NCBI GenBank assembly: GCA_030528145.1
Contig: JAUMZK010000012.1
Span: forward strand, 1 to 64,000
DNA: 64,000 bases
Direction: 5' to 3'
Source: Actinomycetaceae bacterium
Lineage (GTDB): Bacteria > Actinomycetota > Actinomycetes > Actinomycetales > Actinomycetaceae
The notes beneath the pieces were generated by a model. That model saw only the letters and a list, made by a program, of their open reading frames with translations. It was not told where the DNA came from and did no database searches. The translations under genes and the position numbers were made by a program. Positions 8,617 through 17,259 of this stretch are shown here, piece by piece; within the stretch, counting starts at the first letter, position 1, and each line of letters begins with the position of its first letter.

Positions 8617-9759
8617 CTATTTTCGCACGCGGTGGCGCCGGCGGGTTGCGCGCACGCCCGTAATACGGCCGACTAACTCCTCAATTTGCGGACATTGCCA
8701 GGGTTTTGCTCGCAATTGCGCATCTCCTATGCCCTTCGGATCGTGTGGGAAAGCAATGATGTTTTCGGCTAAGTATTTTGCCGCAACGTCGCGGACATGC
8801 CGTTCGCTCATGCTTTTTGTCGATCCCACGCCCGTAATGGCGATATGCCCGACGTGATGCCCTTGTTCTTGCAAAAATTTATACTCCACTACCAAACGCC
8901 GAAACCCCACTGGATCTGCACGTCCTACTAACACCAGTGTGTCGGCGTCCTCAATGATTCGCCCCAACACGTCGTCATGTCCGGGACCGAAACCGTAGTC
9001 CGTGCTGCCGCTGTATTCAGTACGCGCATACGTGTCCACAACGGTCCACGGCACCATTTGCCGGCATACAGACAGGACTCTCCCAAAGGCCGAAACCTCC
9101 ACGTCACGCCAATTATTCACCAAGTTCAAGCCGCCCAAAACGCGCATGTCCCCACTAGTTTGCAACAGCATTTCCATTTCCAAAGCGTCTAATGCCGCTC
9201 GGTCAGCCAGGCGCACAGCGCTAATCAGCCCTGGCGCTTCCTCTTCTAATCCCAAACTGATTGCCACTGCGGGAGTGAAAATATCTGCGTCAACTAAAAT
9301 GCTGGGTTGTGGAATGGAATTTGCGAGGGCGCACGCCAGCGTGGTTTTGCCCGGCGCGCCCCCCGCGCCGATCAGTGCCACGATTTTTCCCACTTCAGTG
9401 GGTGCGGCAACCCCGATGCGTTCTTTGCGTTCTGTTTTTCCTTTCGGCACCGTCGCGCCAATTGCCGCAATAATATCGGCAGCGTGTGGGGGAACTACCT
9501 GCCGATCCGCAAAGGGGGTATTGCCCACCAGTATGGACCCAATACCGTTTTCTTCCAAACGATCTAGGAGTGCGAGCGTCAGCCCTGCCGTCCCCGCATC
9601 TATGACCGCTATTTGACCGATCCCTGCCAGCGCAGCCGCTTCCACCTCTGTCAAGTCGGCGCAGCGACGTTCCACACTTACTTCGCGAACTTTGCCCAGC
9701 GCCATTACCATCTCGACTTCGAGTTCGCCCTCCAGGCACAAAAGTATTCCGGTGCTCAT
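8617..9759 (-). CDS. CpaE/MinD-like P-loop ATPase
   Basis: 380 residues. An N-terminal receiver-like domain (1-110) precedes a SIMIBI ATPase domain with deviant Walker A GAGGAPGKTT near residue 140, then ILVDADIF and WTVVDTYA. This architecture is that of CpaE, which positions tad/Flp pilus machinery, and of related ParA/MinD proteins. Start and SAF-protein stop overlap (ATGA), so it works with the SAF membrane protein upstream. No TadA, TadB/C or pilin gene is visible nearby, so the pilus role is uncertain here. Confidence 0.75.
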   Translation of the reverse strand: MSTGILLCLEGELEVEMVMALGKVREVSVERRCADLTEVEAAALAGIGQIAVIDAGTAGLTLALLDRLEENGIGSILVGNTPFADRQVVPPHAADIIAAIGATVPKGKTERKERIGVAAPTEVGKIVALIGAGGAPGKTTLACALANSIPQPSILVDADIFTPAVAISLGLEEEAPGLISAVRLADRAALDALEMEMLLQTSGDMRVLGGLNLVNNWRDVEVSAFGRVLSVCRQMVPWTVVDTYARTEYSGSTDYGFGPGHDDVLGRIIEDADTLVLVGRADPVGFRRLVVEYKFLQEQGHHVGHIAITGVGSTKSMSERHVRDVAAKYLAENIIAFPHDPKGIGDAQLRAKPWQCPQIEELVGRITGVRATRRRHRVRK

Positions 9760-10328
9760 CGGTGTTTCGCCACCGCCACTAACTTGCCCTTTTTGCCTAA
9801 GGTTTGCAACAGCGCAGCTACGTTATTAGTGGGCACGCGCAACTCTAAACGGGGACCTTCTTGTCCAAAGGCGTCCTCGGCCGCCTTAGTACCTGTCAAA
9901 ATAGCGCTGGTAACCTGGGCGGGCTCATTTTCTGCTTCTTCGGTAATAAACCATAGTTCGATTTCGTCACCTACGCGCACATTAGTGGGTAATGCTTCCG
10001 CGACTTTTACTACTAAGGGGCGGGTTTCGCTGACATCAGTGGACGTCAGGGCCTCGTTTGGCAGCAGTTCGCCTTTGCTGATTTGGCGGCGCACATACCA
10101 ATCCTTTGTGAGCTTTTGCGCCTTCATATAATGCTTCGACAGTGCCGGATTAGCTTTCATGGTGTCTAACTGTGCTGGCGTTAGCTTTGTTCCCGGAGCA
10201 ATATTTTCGCGAACCACGTAGAATTCTTCGCCCCCGCTGTGCTGATCTACAATCCACCACCCGGCGGTTATCGAAGCTATTATCAACAATGCGCCAACAT
10301 AAAGCTTTGGGTCACTAAGTTTACGCAC
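9756..10328 (-). CDS. SAF-domain membrane protein (CpaB/RcpC-like)
   Basis: 190 residues. One N-terminal membrane helix (YVGALLIIASITAGWWIV) is followed by an extracytoplasmic SAF domain (YVVRENIAPGTKL...DWYVRRQISKGELL). CpaB/RcpC proteins with this layout assemble Flp pili and bind wall or outer surfaces. I chose the GTG at 10326-10328 because GAGGAGG lies just upstream; the longer open frame to 10571 has no ribosome-binding site. It forms a two-gene unit with the CpaE-like ATPase. Confidence 0.72.
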   Translation of the reverse strand: MRKLSDPKLYVGALLIIASITAGWWIVDQHSGGEEFYVVRENIAPGTKLTPAQLDTMKANPALSKHYMKAQKLTKDWYVRRQISKGELLPNEALTSTDVSETRPLVVKVAEALPTNVRVGDEIELWFITEEAENEPAQVTSAILTGTKAAEDAFGQEGPRLELRVPTNNVAALLQTLGKKGKLVAVAKHR

Positions 10329-10689
10329 ATTTCCTCCTCGCACTATCCCTTTATTATGCATGAGAGCTAGACCACTACAGTATAAAACCGCAGGCATGTG
10401 GCAAACTTGCGTCTGCGTCCTCGCCAGAAAAAACCTAAAACAGCAGCTATCGCCCTTTTTGCGCCATCCGAATTTTACGAGGGCGCCGACCCGGCAATAC
10501 TCAGGCGCATGTTTGCGGTAAATACAGCTATTTTGCCAAAGGTACGGCATCATCACCTTGGCGCAGCACATTGCGAAGCTTGTTTGCGTGACAAACGATG
10601 CGCGAAGGGCAGTAGCAGTCGGTAAAATTATGATTGATAGTTATCCACAACCACTAGACATATAACATTGCGCATTAGATAATAAAGAC
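10329..10689. other. Intergenic region, divergent promoters, doubtful small ORF
   Basis: 361 bases between the SAF gene and the BldC-like gene. It should hold promoters for both. A 75-codon plus-strand frame (10398-10625, GTG start, peptide begins MANLRLRPRQKKPK and contains HHHLGAAHCEAC) could be a gene, but I find no family and no convincing ribosome-binding site. Two GAGGRCG motifs lie inside (near 10413 and 10479). Confidence 0.35.
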
Positions 10690-10893
10690 ATGGAACCGCG
10701 TTTTTACACCATCAGCGACGTCGCCGAAATGTTTGCCCTGTCCGAACAAGGCGTGCGCGCAATGATCCGCAGTGGGGAATTGCGCGCTATCCAAGTGGGA
10801 GGCTCGCGGCAATGGCGAATCGAAAAATCCGTCCTCGAACAATATATTGAAAATGCTTACAAAGCCAGCGAGGCGGCACTGAAAGCAAAATAG
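10690..10893 (+). CDS. BldC/excisionase-like helix-turn-helix regulator
   Basis: 67 residues, one MerR-type winged helix: FYTISDVAEMFALSEQGVRA followed by IQVGGSRQWRIEKSVLEQYI. Size and sequence match BldC-like small DNA-binding proteins, which bind direct repeats cooperatively and lack an effector domain. Excisionases share the fold, but there is no integrase nearby. The gene is monocistronic and faces away from the CpaE/SAF pair. Target genes cannot be read from the sequence. Confidence 0.8.
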   Translation: MEPRFYTISDVAEMFALSEQGVRAMIRSGELRAIQVGGSRQWRIEKSVLEQYIENAYKASEAALKAK

Positions 10894-10914
10894 TGTCCAC
10901 GCTGCCAAATCTGG

Positions 10915-11409
10915 TTACACAGGTCTGATTGTTTCTATAAAATCCAGGCGCACTACCTGCATTCTGTCAAGTTGCAGGTAGTCGGCTCCTACCCCCGTAA
11001 TTCGCCCGCGCCAAGTGCGCCCATCTTCACCTAGCACCTGGACTATTCGACCAGTACGGGCAATTTGGCGCATTATCGCCCCGATTGTGCGCCTTTCTTC
11101 TAATTTCGAGGGCGATACTTCCGAACGCCCCTTACTGCGCAACGCAACAATATGGCGCAAAGCCACAATACTGAGACCGCCCGCGTTTTTCACTTCCGCC
11201 CACGCTACGTTGATATTTTGCGCAATACCTTCAATACGTCCCCCAGAACGCATGTCGAAGCTGACATACCCACCTTCTTCGTGGCGCACCACATCACGCA
11301 ACCGTGTGCCAGTGCGGGCTGCTTCTGCGAGTTCGAATACTTCTGCGTTTCGTTCCCCTGCCAGGCGCAGTTCGAAGGCGTCCTCAAGGGATTGCAAGAA
11401 ATCTTCCAT
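10915..11409 (-). CDS. Conserved actinobacterial hypothetical protein
   Basis: 164 residues from the ATG at 11407-11409 (MEDFLQSLEDAFEL). No catalytic motif is visible. The N-terminus is acidic and helical. Two beta-rich stretches follow (GGYVSFDMRSGGRIEGIA and TWRGRITGVGADYLQLDRMQ), suggesting two small barrel-like units. Proteins of this shape occur beside BldC-like genes in actinobacteria and are sometimes mislabelled Fis-family regulators. The upstream frame to 11472 has no better start signal. Function unknown. Confidence 0.6.
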   Translation of the reverse strand: MEDFLQSLEDAFELRLAGERNAEVFELAEAARTGTRLRDVVRHEEGGYVSFDMRSGGRIEGIAQNINVAWAEVKNAGGLSIVALRHIVALRSKGRSEVSPSKLEERRTIGAIMRQIARTGRIVQVLGEDGRTWRGRITGVGADYLQLDRMQVVRLDFIETIRPV

Positions 11410-11540
11410 AATTTTCAGTTTACCTGTTGACCACATCACCACATTACGGTAATATTCACAGCATAACAACACTATTCATCATCATTCATAAGCTACAGAT
11501 GAGTTTAGTGAGAAAAACGGACGAACAGAAGGTCAAAGAG

Positions 11541-12248
11541 ATGCAAAGGTACAAAGTGGCACTGCTTTTCATAGTCAGCGCAGTTGGCACCGCAGCATTG
11601 CCGCAATTTGCCGTCACAGCGGTAACTGCCTCTACTTTTAGCGCCGCCGCGCAATTGGCTAATACTTTTGTGGCGCTGGCATGTGCGCTCGGTACCGGCT
11701 TATGTGCGTGGTATCTGCTGGGCAGTGCCTTATTGCTATTAGCAATGCGCACCAATTCGGGCGCAATAAAGGTCCTGTTACAGCGCTTTGGTCCGCCGCT
11801 GTTGCGCAAGGCATTGACGGTAAGTGCCGGAGGCGTCCTCGTTCTTTCGCCTTCACTTTCACAGGCTGCGCCCGCGCAAGTTCCCACAGATTTGCCTTTA
11901 CCTAGCACCGCAACACCCAGCTTGTCTTTGGTGGTGCCAGAGCCTGACCTTTCTTTGGCTCACGGCTCGAAGGAATCACCTTCTACCGCCCTTCCCCCAC
12001 CCTCACTTGCCACCGGCCCGCAAAGCACGCCGGTACACCCAAGCAGTTTCGTGGCATTTACCGCCAAAGATACCGCAAAACCCACCTATACTGTTCGTCC
12101 CGGTGACTGCCTGTGGGAAATCGCCAATGCCCATGGGCACCCCGAAGAAACTGCGCAACTTTACCAACTAAATGCCGCCAAAATCGGCACCAATCCAAAT
12201 CTAATTCACCCTGGTATCGCCCTCGAATTACCGAAGGATTTCAAATGA
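11541..12248 (+). CDS. LysM-domain membrane protein
   Basis: 235 residues. Two hydrophobic segments lie in the first 95 residues, then a Pro/Ser/Thr-rich extracytoplasmic linker, then a C-terminal LysM domain (YTVRPGDCLWEIANAHGHPE to LIHPGIALELP) that binds peptidoglycan. I prefer the ATG at 11541, which has AAGG at good spacing; an ATG at 11499 is also in frame. The stop overlaps the DUF6459 start by four bases, matching a conserved actinobacterial LysM-DUF6459-secA neighbourhood. Confidence 0.8.
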   Translation: MQRYKVALLFIVSAVGTAALPQFAVTAVTASTFSAAAQLANTFVALACALGTGLCAWYLLGSALLLLAMRTNSGAIKVLLQRFGPPLLRKALTVSAGGVLVLSPSLSQAAPAQVPTDLPLPSTATPSLSLVVPEPDLSLAHGSKESPSTALPPPSLATGPQSTPVHPSSFVAFTAKDTAKPTYTVRPGDCLWEIANAHGHPEETAQLYQLNAAKIGTNPNLIHPGIALELPKDFK

Positions 12249-12763
12249 GCACCGCGACTTTCACCAAATTGCCCGAACTCACCCAAGTCAACCCACCCAT
12301 TCCCGGACCGCACGCGTTGCCTGTGTCCTCGCAGAAACGCCCATGGAAACGCAATTCTTTTCGCGGGCAATCCGCGTATCCCGTTTTTGACACCGGGCAT
12401 GTCACTACGGCAGACCTCATGCCCCCAGCGAAGTGGGCAGCTCAAGTCGCGCGTGGTGCCGTGGAATGTTTGTCAGGGGCGCGCCCACCTGCACAAATGG
12501 TACGGTGGCTAGTGCCAGAAATTTACCGTGCCCTGAATTTGCGCGTGCAAATTTTGCACCACAACCAAGCGCTGGCAAAGACCGTGTCGCCCAGTCGGAT
12601 TATCAGTTCGAAAGTCAGTCCCACCAAGTTTTCCGAGGACGGCATCCCCACAGTACTCGAAGCTTGCGTAATAGTATTTGATGGAGTGCGCCCTCGGGCT
12701 GTAGCAATGCAGGTGTCCCTACGCCGAGGACGGTGGGTTGCCACCGCCCTCGAAATTGGGTAA
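12245..12763 (+). CDS. DUF6459 (Rv3-type) family protein
   Basis: 172 residues. The N-terminal third is Pro-rich and probably disordered. The C-terminal part is a compact alpha-beta domain (WAAQVARGAVECLSGARPPA...ALNLRVQ...VVFDGVRPRAVAMQVSLRRG-like) typical of a conserved family found next to secA in actinobacteria. Start ATG at 12245 overlaps the LysM stop. It converges on secA with a 22-base gap and no strong terminator. Function unknown; the family name is from memory. Confidence 0.65.
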   Translation: MSTATFTKLPELTQVNPPIPGPHALPVSSQKRPWKRNSFRGQSAYPVFDTGHVTTADLMPPAKWAAQVARGAVECLSGARPPAQMVRWLVPEIYRALNLRVQILHHNQALAKTVSPSRIISSKVSPTKFSEDGIPTVLEACVIVFDGVRPRAVAMQVSLRRGRWVATALEIG

Positions 12764-12785
12764 CTGCCCGGTAATTACCGAAAAG

Positions 12786-15536
12786 TTAGTGACGCTTCTT
12801 CTTGGCGCGCTTAGCTGCCCGCCTTTCCTGACGGTTGGCTCGTGGTTCAAACTGTTTGGGAGACTCATCTTTGTCCCGCGAACTGGCGGCACTTTGCCCA
12901 CCGTTCTCGGGACCACTAAAGTACAGTTCCTCGGAAACGTCCTTCTTGCCCACGTCGCCCATAACCGATTCTGCCTGCGCCGCATCTGCGACCGCTTGTT
13001 CGCGCACAACCTTGAACTGGTGGGCAAAAGAGAACACTGAAGACAACGTATCTTGGCGAATTTGCCCCATCATTGCCTGGAACATTTGGGCACCTTCAGA
13101 GGAGTATTCAACCAGCGGATCGCGTTGACCCATGGCTCGCAAACCAATGCCTTCTTTCAGGTAGTCCATTTCGTAGAGGTGTTCTCGCCACAGCCGATCC
13201 ACCGTGGCAAGCAAGACGCGTCGCTCCAGTTCGTTCATTGGCGCGGAACCCAACTGATCCAATGCCAGCTCGTTATTATCGACTTCTTCAACAGCATCTG
13301 CGTACGCATTGTGCATGTCATCTAGCAAGGCTTCGCGAATCAGATCTGTGGTCATCATTTTGCGCCCGCCAGCTTCTTCTTCCAACTCCGCAATAGTCAC
13401 CGAAATGGGGTACACGGAACGCAATTCGGACCATAGCTGTTCCAATTCCCAGTCTTCCGGGTTGCTCATGGTAACAGCTTCCACAGATTCAGTTACCACC
13501 TGGTCAATGAAGCTGGGGATCTGCTCTCCCATATCCACACTTTCACTGAGGACGGCGCGCCGCTGCTCGTAAATAAGCTCGCGTTGTTTCGTCATTACGT
13601 CGTCATATTTGAGGACGTTCTTCCGAATTTCCGTGTGTTGGGCTTCAACTTGGGATTGCGCTGATTCAATAGTGCGCGAAACCAGTTTTGATTCTAGGGG
13701 CATGTCTTCGGGGTAAGCCCCAGAAGACATGATGCGTTGGGCAAAACCAGTGGCAAACTTTTGCATCAATGGGTCTTCCATTGACAGGTAGAAACGCGAT
13801 TCGCCAGGGTCGCCTTGACGCCCCGAGCGTCCGCGCAACTGGTTGTCGATGCGCCGCGAATCGTGACGTTCGGTTCCGAGGACGTATAACCCGCCCAATT
13901 CCACCACTTCGTCATGTTCTGCCTTGACCGCTGCCTCAGCTTTTGGCAGTTCTTCGGCGTAAGCTTTGCGGTAAGCGTCCAAGTCGTCCTCGGGATCGAA
14001 ACCGCGGGCACGAACCGCCTGTTCGGCAATGCGTTCAGGATTACCCCCCAGCATAATGTCGGTACCACGACCAGCCATGTTAGTGGCAACCGTGACTGAC
14101 CCTTTACGTCCGGCGTCAAAAACGATCTCGGCTTCGCGGGCGTGTTGTTTCGCATTCAAAACAGTGTGGGGAACGCCCTCGGCTTTGAGCATTTCGGAAA
14201 GCTCTTCAGATTTAGCCACGTCAGTGGTACCAACCAGGACGGGTTGACCCTTTTCGTAGCGTTTCTTAATGTCAGCGACGATGGCACGCAGTTTTCCTGC
14301 GCGAGTAGGAAAGACCAGGTCGGGTTGACGCAAACGCTGTTCGGGACGATTGGTGGGGATCGGGATCACACCGATCTTGTAGGTCGAATTAAATTCTGCC
14401 GCCTCGGTTTCTGCAGTACCGGTCATACCAGAAAGCTTGTCGTAAAGGCGGAAGTAATTTTGCAAAGTAATGGAAGCCAAAGTTTGGTTTTCTGCTTTTA
14501 CAGGAACGCCCTCTTTAGCTTCAATAGCTTGGTGAATGCCGTCGTTGTAGCGCCGTCCTTCCATGGTACGACCGGTATGCTCGTCGACAATAATTACTTC
14601 CCGGTTCACCACAATGTAGTCGCGGTCGCGCTTAAACAATTCCTTAGCTTTAATGGCATTATTTAGGAACCCAATCAAGGGGGTGTGGTCGGCTTCGTAG
14701 AGGTTATCGATTCCCAGCATGTCTTCAATGGCTTCAATGCCAGCTTCGGTCACGCCTACGGTATGTTTCTTTTCGTCAACTTCGTAGTGCGTTCCCTTAC
14801 TAAGGCGGCGTACCATCATAGCAAACTTGGAATACCACTGATCGGCTTCGCCCATGGCAGGACCGGAAATAATCAGAGGAGTACGCGCCTCGTCAATGAG
14901 AATGGAGTCAACTTCGTCGACAATAGCGAAAAAGTGGTCGCGTTGCACCAACGCATCCATAGTTTCCGCCATATTGTCACGCAAATAGTCAAAACCGAAT
15001 TCGTTGTTAGTCCCGTAAGTAATGTCGGCATTGTATTGAACGCGCCGCTCATCTGGTGTTTGGTTCGCAATAATGCAACCAACAGTAAGACCGAGAAAGC
15101 GGTAGACGCGCCCCATCAGTTCAGATTGGTAGCTGGCGAGGTAATCGTTCACAGTAACAATGTGAACACCTTTGCCCGCTAAGGCGTTCAAATATGCCGG
15201 CATGGTTGCCACCAAAGTTTTGCCTTCACCGGTTTTCATTTCGGCAATATTGCCCTCGTGGAGGGCAATACCGCCAATCACCTGCACCTCGTAGGGACGC
15301 AGTTTCAGCACCCGGTCGGCTGCTTCGCGTACGGTAGCAAACGCGTCTACCAATAGGTCATCCAAAGTAGCGCCCTCTTCTAAAAGCGCGCGGAAGTCGT
15401 CAGTTTTACCCTTTAGCTCCTCATCACTAAGTTCGCGGTATTCTGCTTCCTTCGCCAGTACTTCCTCTGCTTTCCTTTGAAAGCGCCGAAGGGTACGACC
15501 TTCGCCCATGCGTAGTACTTTGTCTAGTAACGACAC
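12786..15536 (-). CDS. secA: Preprotein translocase ATPase SecA
   Basis: 916 residues. DEAD motor motifs: MKTGEGKT (Walker A, about residue 108) and [19 protein letters not shown] (Walker B, about 212); the second motor half has [15 protein letters not shown] and [13 protein letters not shown]. It drives Sec export through SecYEG. The basic C-terminus ([15 protein letters not shown]) lacks the CxCx8CH zinc motif of many SecA proteins, as is common for actinobacterial SecA1. It is preceded on the same strand by hpf with a terminator between them. Confidence 0.96.
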   Translation of the reverse strand: MSLLDKVLRMGEGRTLRRFQRKAEEVLAKEAEYRELSDEELKGKTDDFRALLEEGATLDDLLVDAFATVREAADRVLKLRPYEVQVIGGIALHEGNIAEMKTGEGKTLVATMPAYLNALAGKGVHIVTVNDYLASYQSELMGRVYRFLGLTVGCIIANQTPDERRVQYNADITYGTNNEFGFDYLRDNMAETMDALVQRDHFFAIVDEVDSILIDEARTPLIISGPAMGEADQWYSKFAMMVRRLSKGTHYEVDEKKHTVGVTEAGIEAIEDMLGIDNLYEADHTPLIGFLNNAIKAKELFKRDRDYIVVNREVIIVDEHTGRTMEGRRYNDGIHQAIEAKEGVPVKAENQTLASITLQNYFRLYDKLSGMTGTAETEAAEFNSTYKIGVIPIPTNRPEQRLRQPDLVFPTRAGKLRAIVADIKKRYEKGQPVLVGTTDVAKSEELSEMLKAEGVPHTVLNAKQHAREAEIVFDAGRKGSVTVATNMAGRGTDIMLGGNPERIAEQAVRARGFDPEDDLDAYRKAYAEELPKAEAAVKAEHDEVVELGGLYVLGTERHDSRRIDNQLRGRSGRQGDPGESRFYLSMEDPLMQKFATGFAQRIMSSGAYPEDMPLESKLVSRTIESAQSQVEAQHTEIRKNVLKYDDVMTKQRELIYEQRRAVLSESVDMGEQIPSFIDQVVTESVEAVTMSNPEDWELEQLWSELRSVYPISVTIAELEEEAGGRKMMTTDLIREALLDDMHNAYADAVEEVDNNELALDQLGSAPMNELERRVLLATVDRLWREHLYEMDYLKEGIGLRAMGQRDPLVEYSSEGAQMFQAMMGQIRQDTLSSVFSFAHQFKVVREQAVADAAQAESVMGDVGKKDVSEELYFSGPENGGQSAASSRDKDESPKQFEPRANRQERRAAKRAKKKRH

Positions 15537-15600
15537 TGCCGACTCCTCTGATTTGGTTACTTTCCAAGTTTAGCCGCGAAATTGAAGAGGGCGAAAACGC

Positions 15601-15632
15601 AAAAATGGTGGGGGCATTCCCCCACCATTTTT
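15601..15632 (-). terminator. Strong hairpin terminator after hpf
   Basis: Perfect 14-bp stem AAAAATGGTGGGGG (15601-15614) with its complement at 15619-15632 and a CATT loop. The outer A/T pairs supply a U tract in either direction. It lies 20 bases past the hpf stop and before secA, so the two genes are probably separate transcripts. Confidence 0.85.
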
Positions 15633-15651
15633 GGTCGCTAGTTAATGGTCA

Positions 15652-16287
15652 CTATTTGACTTCGATATTTAGACGCAACACCCCGTAGGTCCACCCGTGA
15701 CGATGGTAAACTACGCACGGTTGGTCGGTTTGTGAATCAATAAACAAGAAGAACGGGTGCCCTACTAGTTCCATCTGGTACAGCGCATCACTAACACTCA
15801 TGCGGTCTGCTTCGTGTAGTTTTTCGCGCACAATAACAGGCGAATCACCCAATTGTTCTTCGCGCGCCTCCCCAATTTTCAAGGCGGGTTTTTCTTTTTC
15901 GACTGGCTTGGCATCATTGCGTAAGTCAGATTTCAAAGCGTCAATGTCTAAAGGCTGCCCTTCGACCTCGGCATGGAGGCGATGGTGGTCCTTCGCGCGA
16001 TCGCGCGCCCTGCGCAAGCGTTCAAATAATTTACCCGCCGCAATATCTACAGCCGCGTAACGGTCCGATGAAGAAGCTTCCGCACGAATCACAGGCCCCT
16101 TGCCGTAAACAGTCAGTTCAATACGTTCGGCAGTATCGGCTTGGCGAGGATTGCGTTCGTGGTTTAGTTCCACTGCCACGCGCCGCGCACGCGGATAGAA
16201 CTGTTCAACTTTCGCCACTTTTTCTTCTACATATTCGCGAAAATTCGGGTGAATCTCTGCGTTGCGGGCATTTATGATGATATCCAT
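15652..16287 (-). CDS. hpf: Long-form ribosome hibernation promoting factor
   Basis: 211 residues. The N-terminal S30AE/YfiA domain (1-105, MDIIINARNAEIHPNFREYV) and C-terminal dimerisation domain (about 150-211, QMELVGHPFFLFIDSQTDQP) show the long form that pairs 70S ribosomes into 100S dimers. The ATG at 16285-16287 has a GGAGG site 5 bases upstream, so the open frame extending to 16332 is not used. The comF-hpf-secA order is conserved in actinobacteria. Confidence 0.94.
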   Translation of the reverse strand: MDIIINARNAEIHPNFREYVEEKVAKVEQFYPRARRVAVELNHERNPRQADTAERIELTVYGKGPVIRAEASSSDRYAAVDIAAGKLFERLRRARDRAKDHHRLHAEVEGQPLDIDALKSDLRNDAKPVEKEKPALKIGEAREEQLGDSPVIVREKLHEADRMSVSDALYQMELVGHPFFLFIDSQTDQPCVVYHRHGWTYGVLRLNIEVK

Positions 16288-16410
16288 TGTGTCCTCCGGA
16301 TTTTTATGGCACTTAGCCGTTGCTGATGCCAACCGCCGTTGCGGTGGCAGTATTTTGAGCTATCACCTCCGATAAACCTCGTTGTCTCTATGGATTAATA
16401 TTACCTTGCC

Positions 16411-17073
16411 TCACAGGGTGAAGCTTCGCATTGGCATTGCAATTGCGATTATTGCGGCCAGTAGTGGGTTTGCACCGCTGCGTCGCAAAGCGGATGTGCA
16501 GGCAGCAAGTGTGGCCCCAGTGGTGGCGATATCATCCACCAAGATTGTGCCCTGATGAGGGCTTTTAAGCACGCGAACACCAGCTTGTGCGCGCCGGTAA
16601 CGCCCCGCCGCCCCCTTTCCGGCTTGCCCACCAGAAAATGGCAAAATCAGACAGTCGCTGACTTTTGCAGGAATGTTTTCGGCGCGCAAACCAATCGCTA
16701 CCCCCACTGCCAGGTGCCATGTCACTGCTTGACCAGTTAGTCGTCGTTTCCACGAAGGTGGTGCGGGAGTTACCGTCACCGCATCCGTGACCAGCCCACT
16801 TGTTGCAAACCACCGCCCCCACCCCGTGCCAATAGTTTGCAACAAATGGGAAACGTTGCGGTTGCGGGAGTGTTTTATTTGCAGAACTGCATTTCGCAAG
16901 CTTCCGGCATAATTGCCCGCCGCGAAAGTAGGCACACTGGGCAGGGACAAATACTCGCTGACTTCTAATGGTTCAGCCATTAGCTGACGTTCGCATTGTG
17001 GACACAGGTTCGTGTCCCACGTGCCGCACCCTATACAGCAGGTGGGCAGAACCAAATCGAGCATCGCCCTCAT
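16411..17073 (-). CDS. ComF-family phosphoribosyltransferase-like protein
   Basis: 220 residues. An N-terminal zinc ribbon (CCIGCGTWDTNLCPQC) precedes a PRTase domain whose PRPP loop reads TILVDDIATTGATLAACT near residue 175. ComF aids DNA uptake in competent bacteria, but in actinobacteria its role is unproven. I used the ATG at 17073. The frame stays open to 17250, and that extension contains HCIVC and HRDC, so a longer protein with an extra zinc-binding segment is possible (see findings). It lies in the lpqB-comF-hpf-secA block. Confidence 0.85.
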   Translation of the reverse strand: MRAMLDLVLPTCCIGCGTWDTNLCPQCERQLMAEPLEVSEYLSLPSVPTFAAGNYAGSLRNAVLQIKHSRNRNVSHLLQTIGTGWGRWFATSGLVTDAVTVTPAPPSWKRRLTGQAVTWHLAVGVAIGLRAENIPAKVSDCLILPFSGGQAGKGAAGRYRRAQAGVRVLKSPHQGTILVDDIATTGATLAACTSALRRSGANPLLAAIIAIAMPMRSFTL

Positions 17074-17259
17074 GAAAACAATATTTTCCCCACAGCTGCC
17101 GTGAACAAAATAGGAAAAACAGTCCCTGTGGAAAACACCGCTGGGGATTGTTAGTTGCGCTCCGCCTCGTGTGCCGGATCGCACCATGGCGCAAACTATA
17201 CAGTGGCGCCCCGCTTCCATCACTGCGCACCTACCTATGCGCATTTGCACTTCTGCAGG

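Noticed and set aside
10398..10625. 75-codon plus-strand frame between SAF and BldC-like genes
   Set aside because: GTG start without a ribosome-binding site and no recognisable product; kept only as a note in the intergenic entry.
14142..15182. Plus-strand frames opposite secA
   Set aside because: Shadows of a fully conserved SecA; no start signals.
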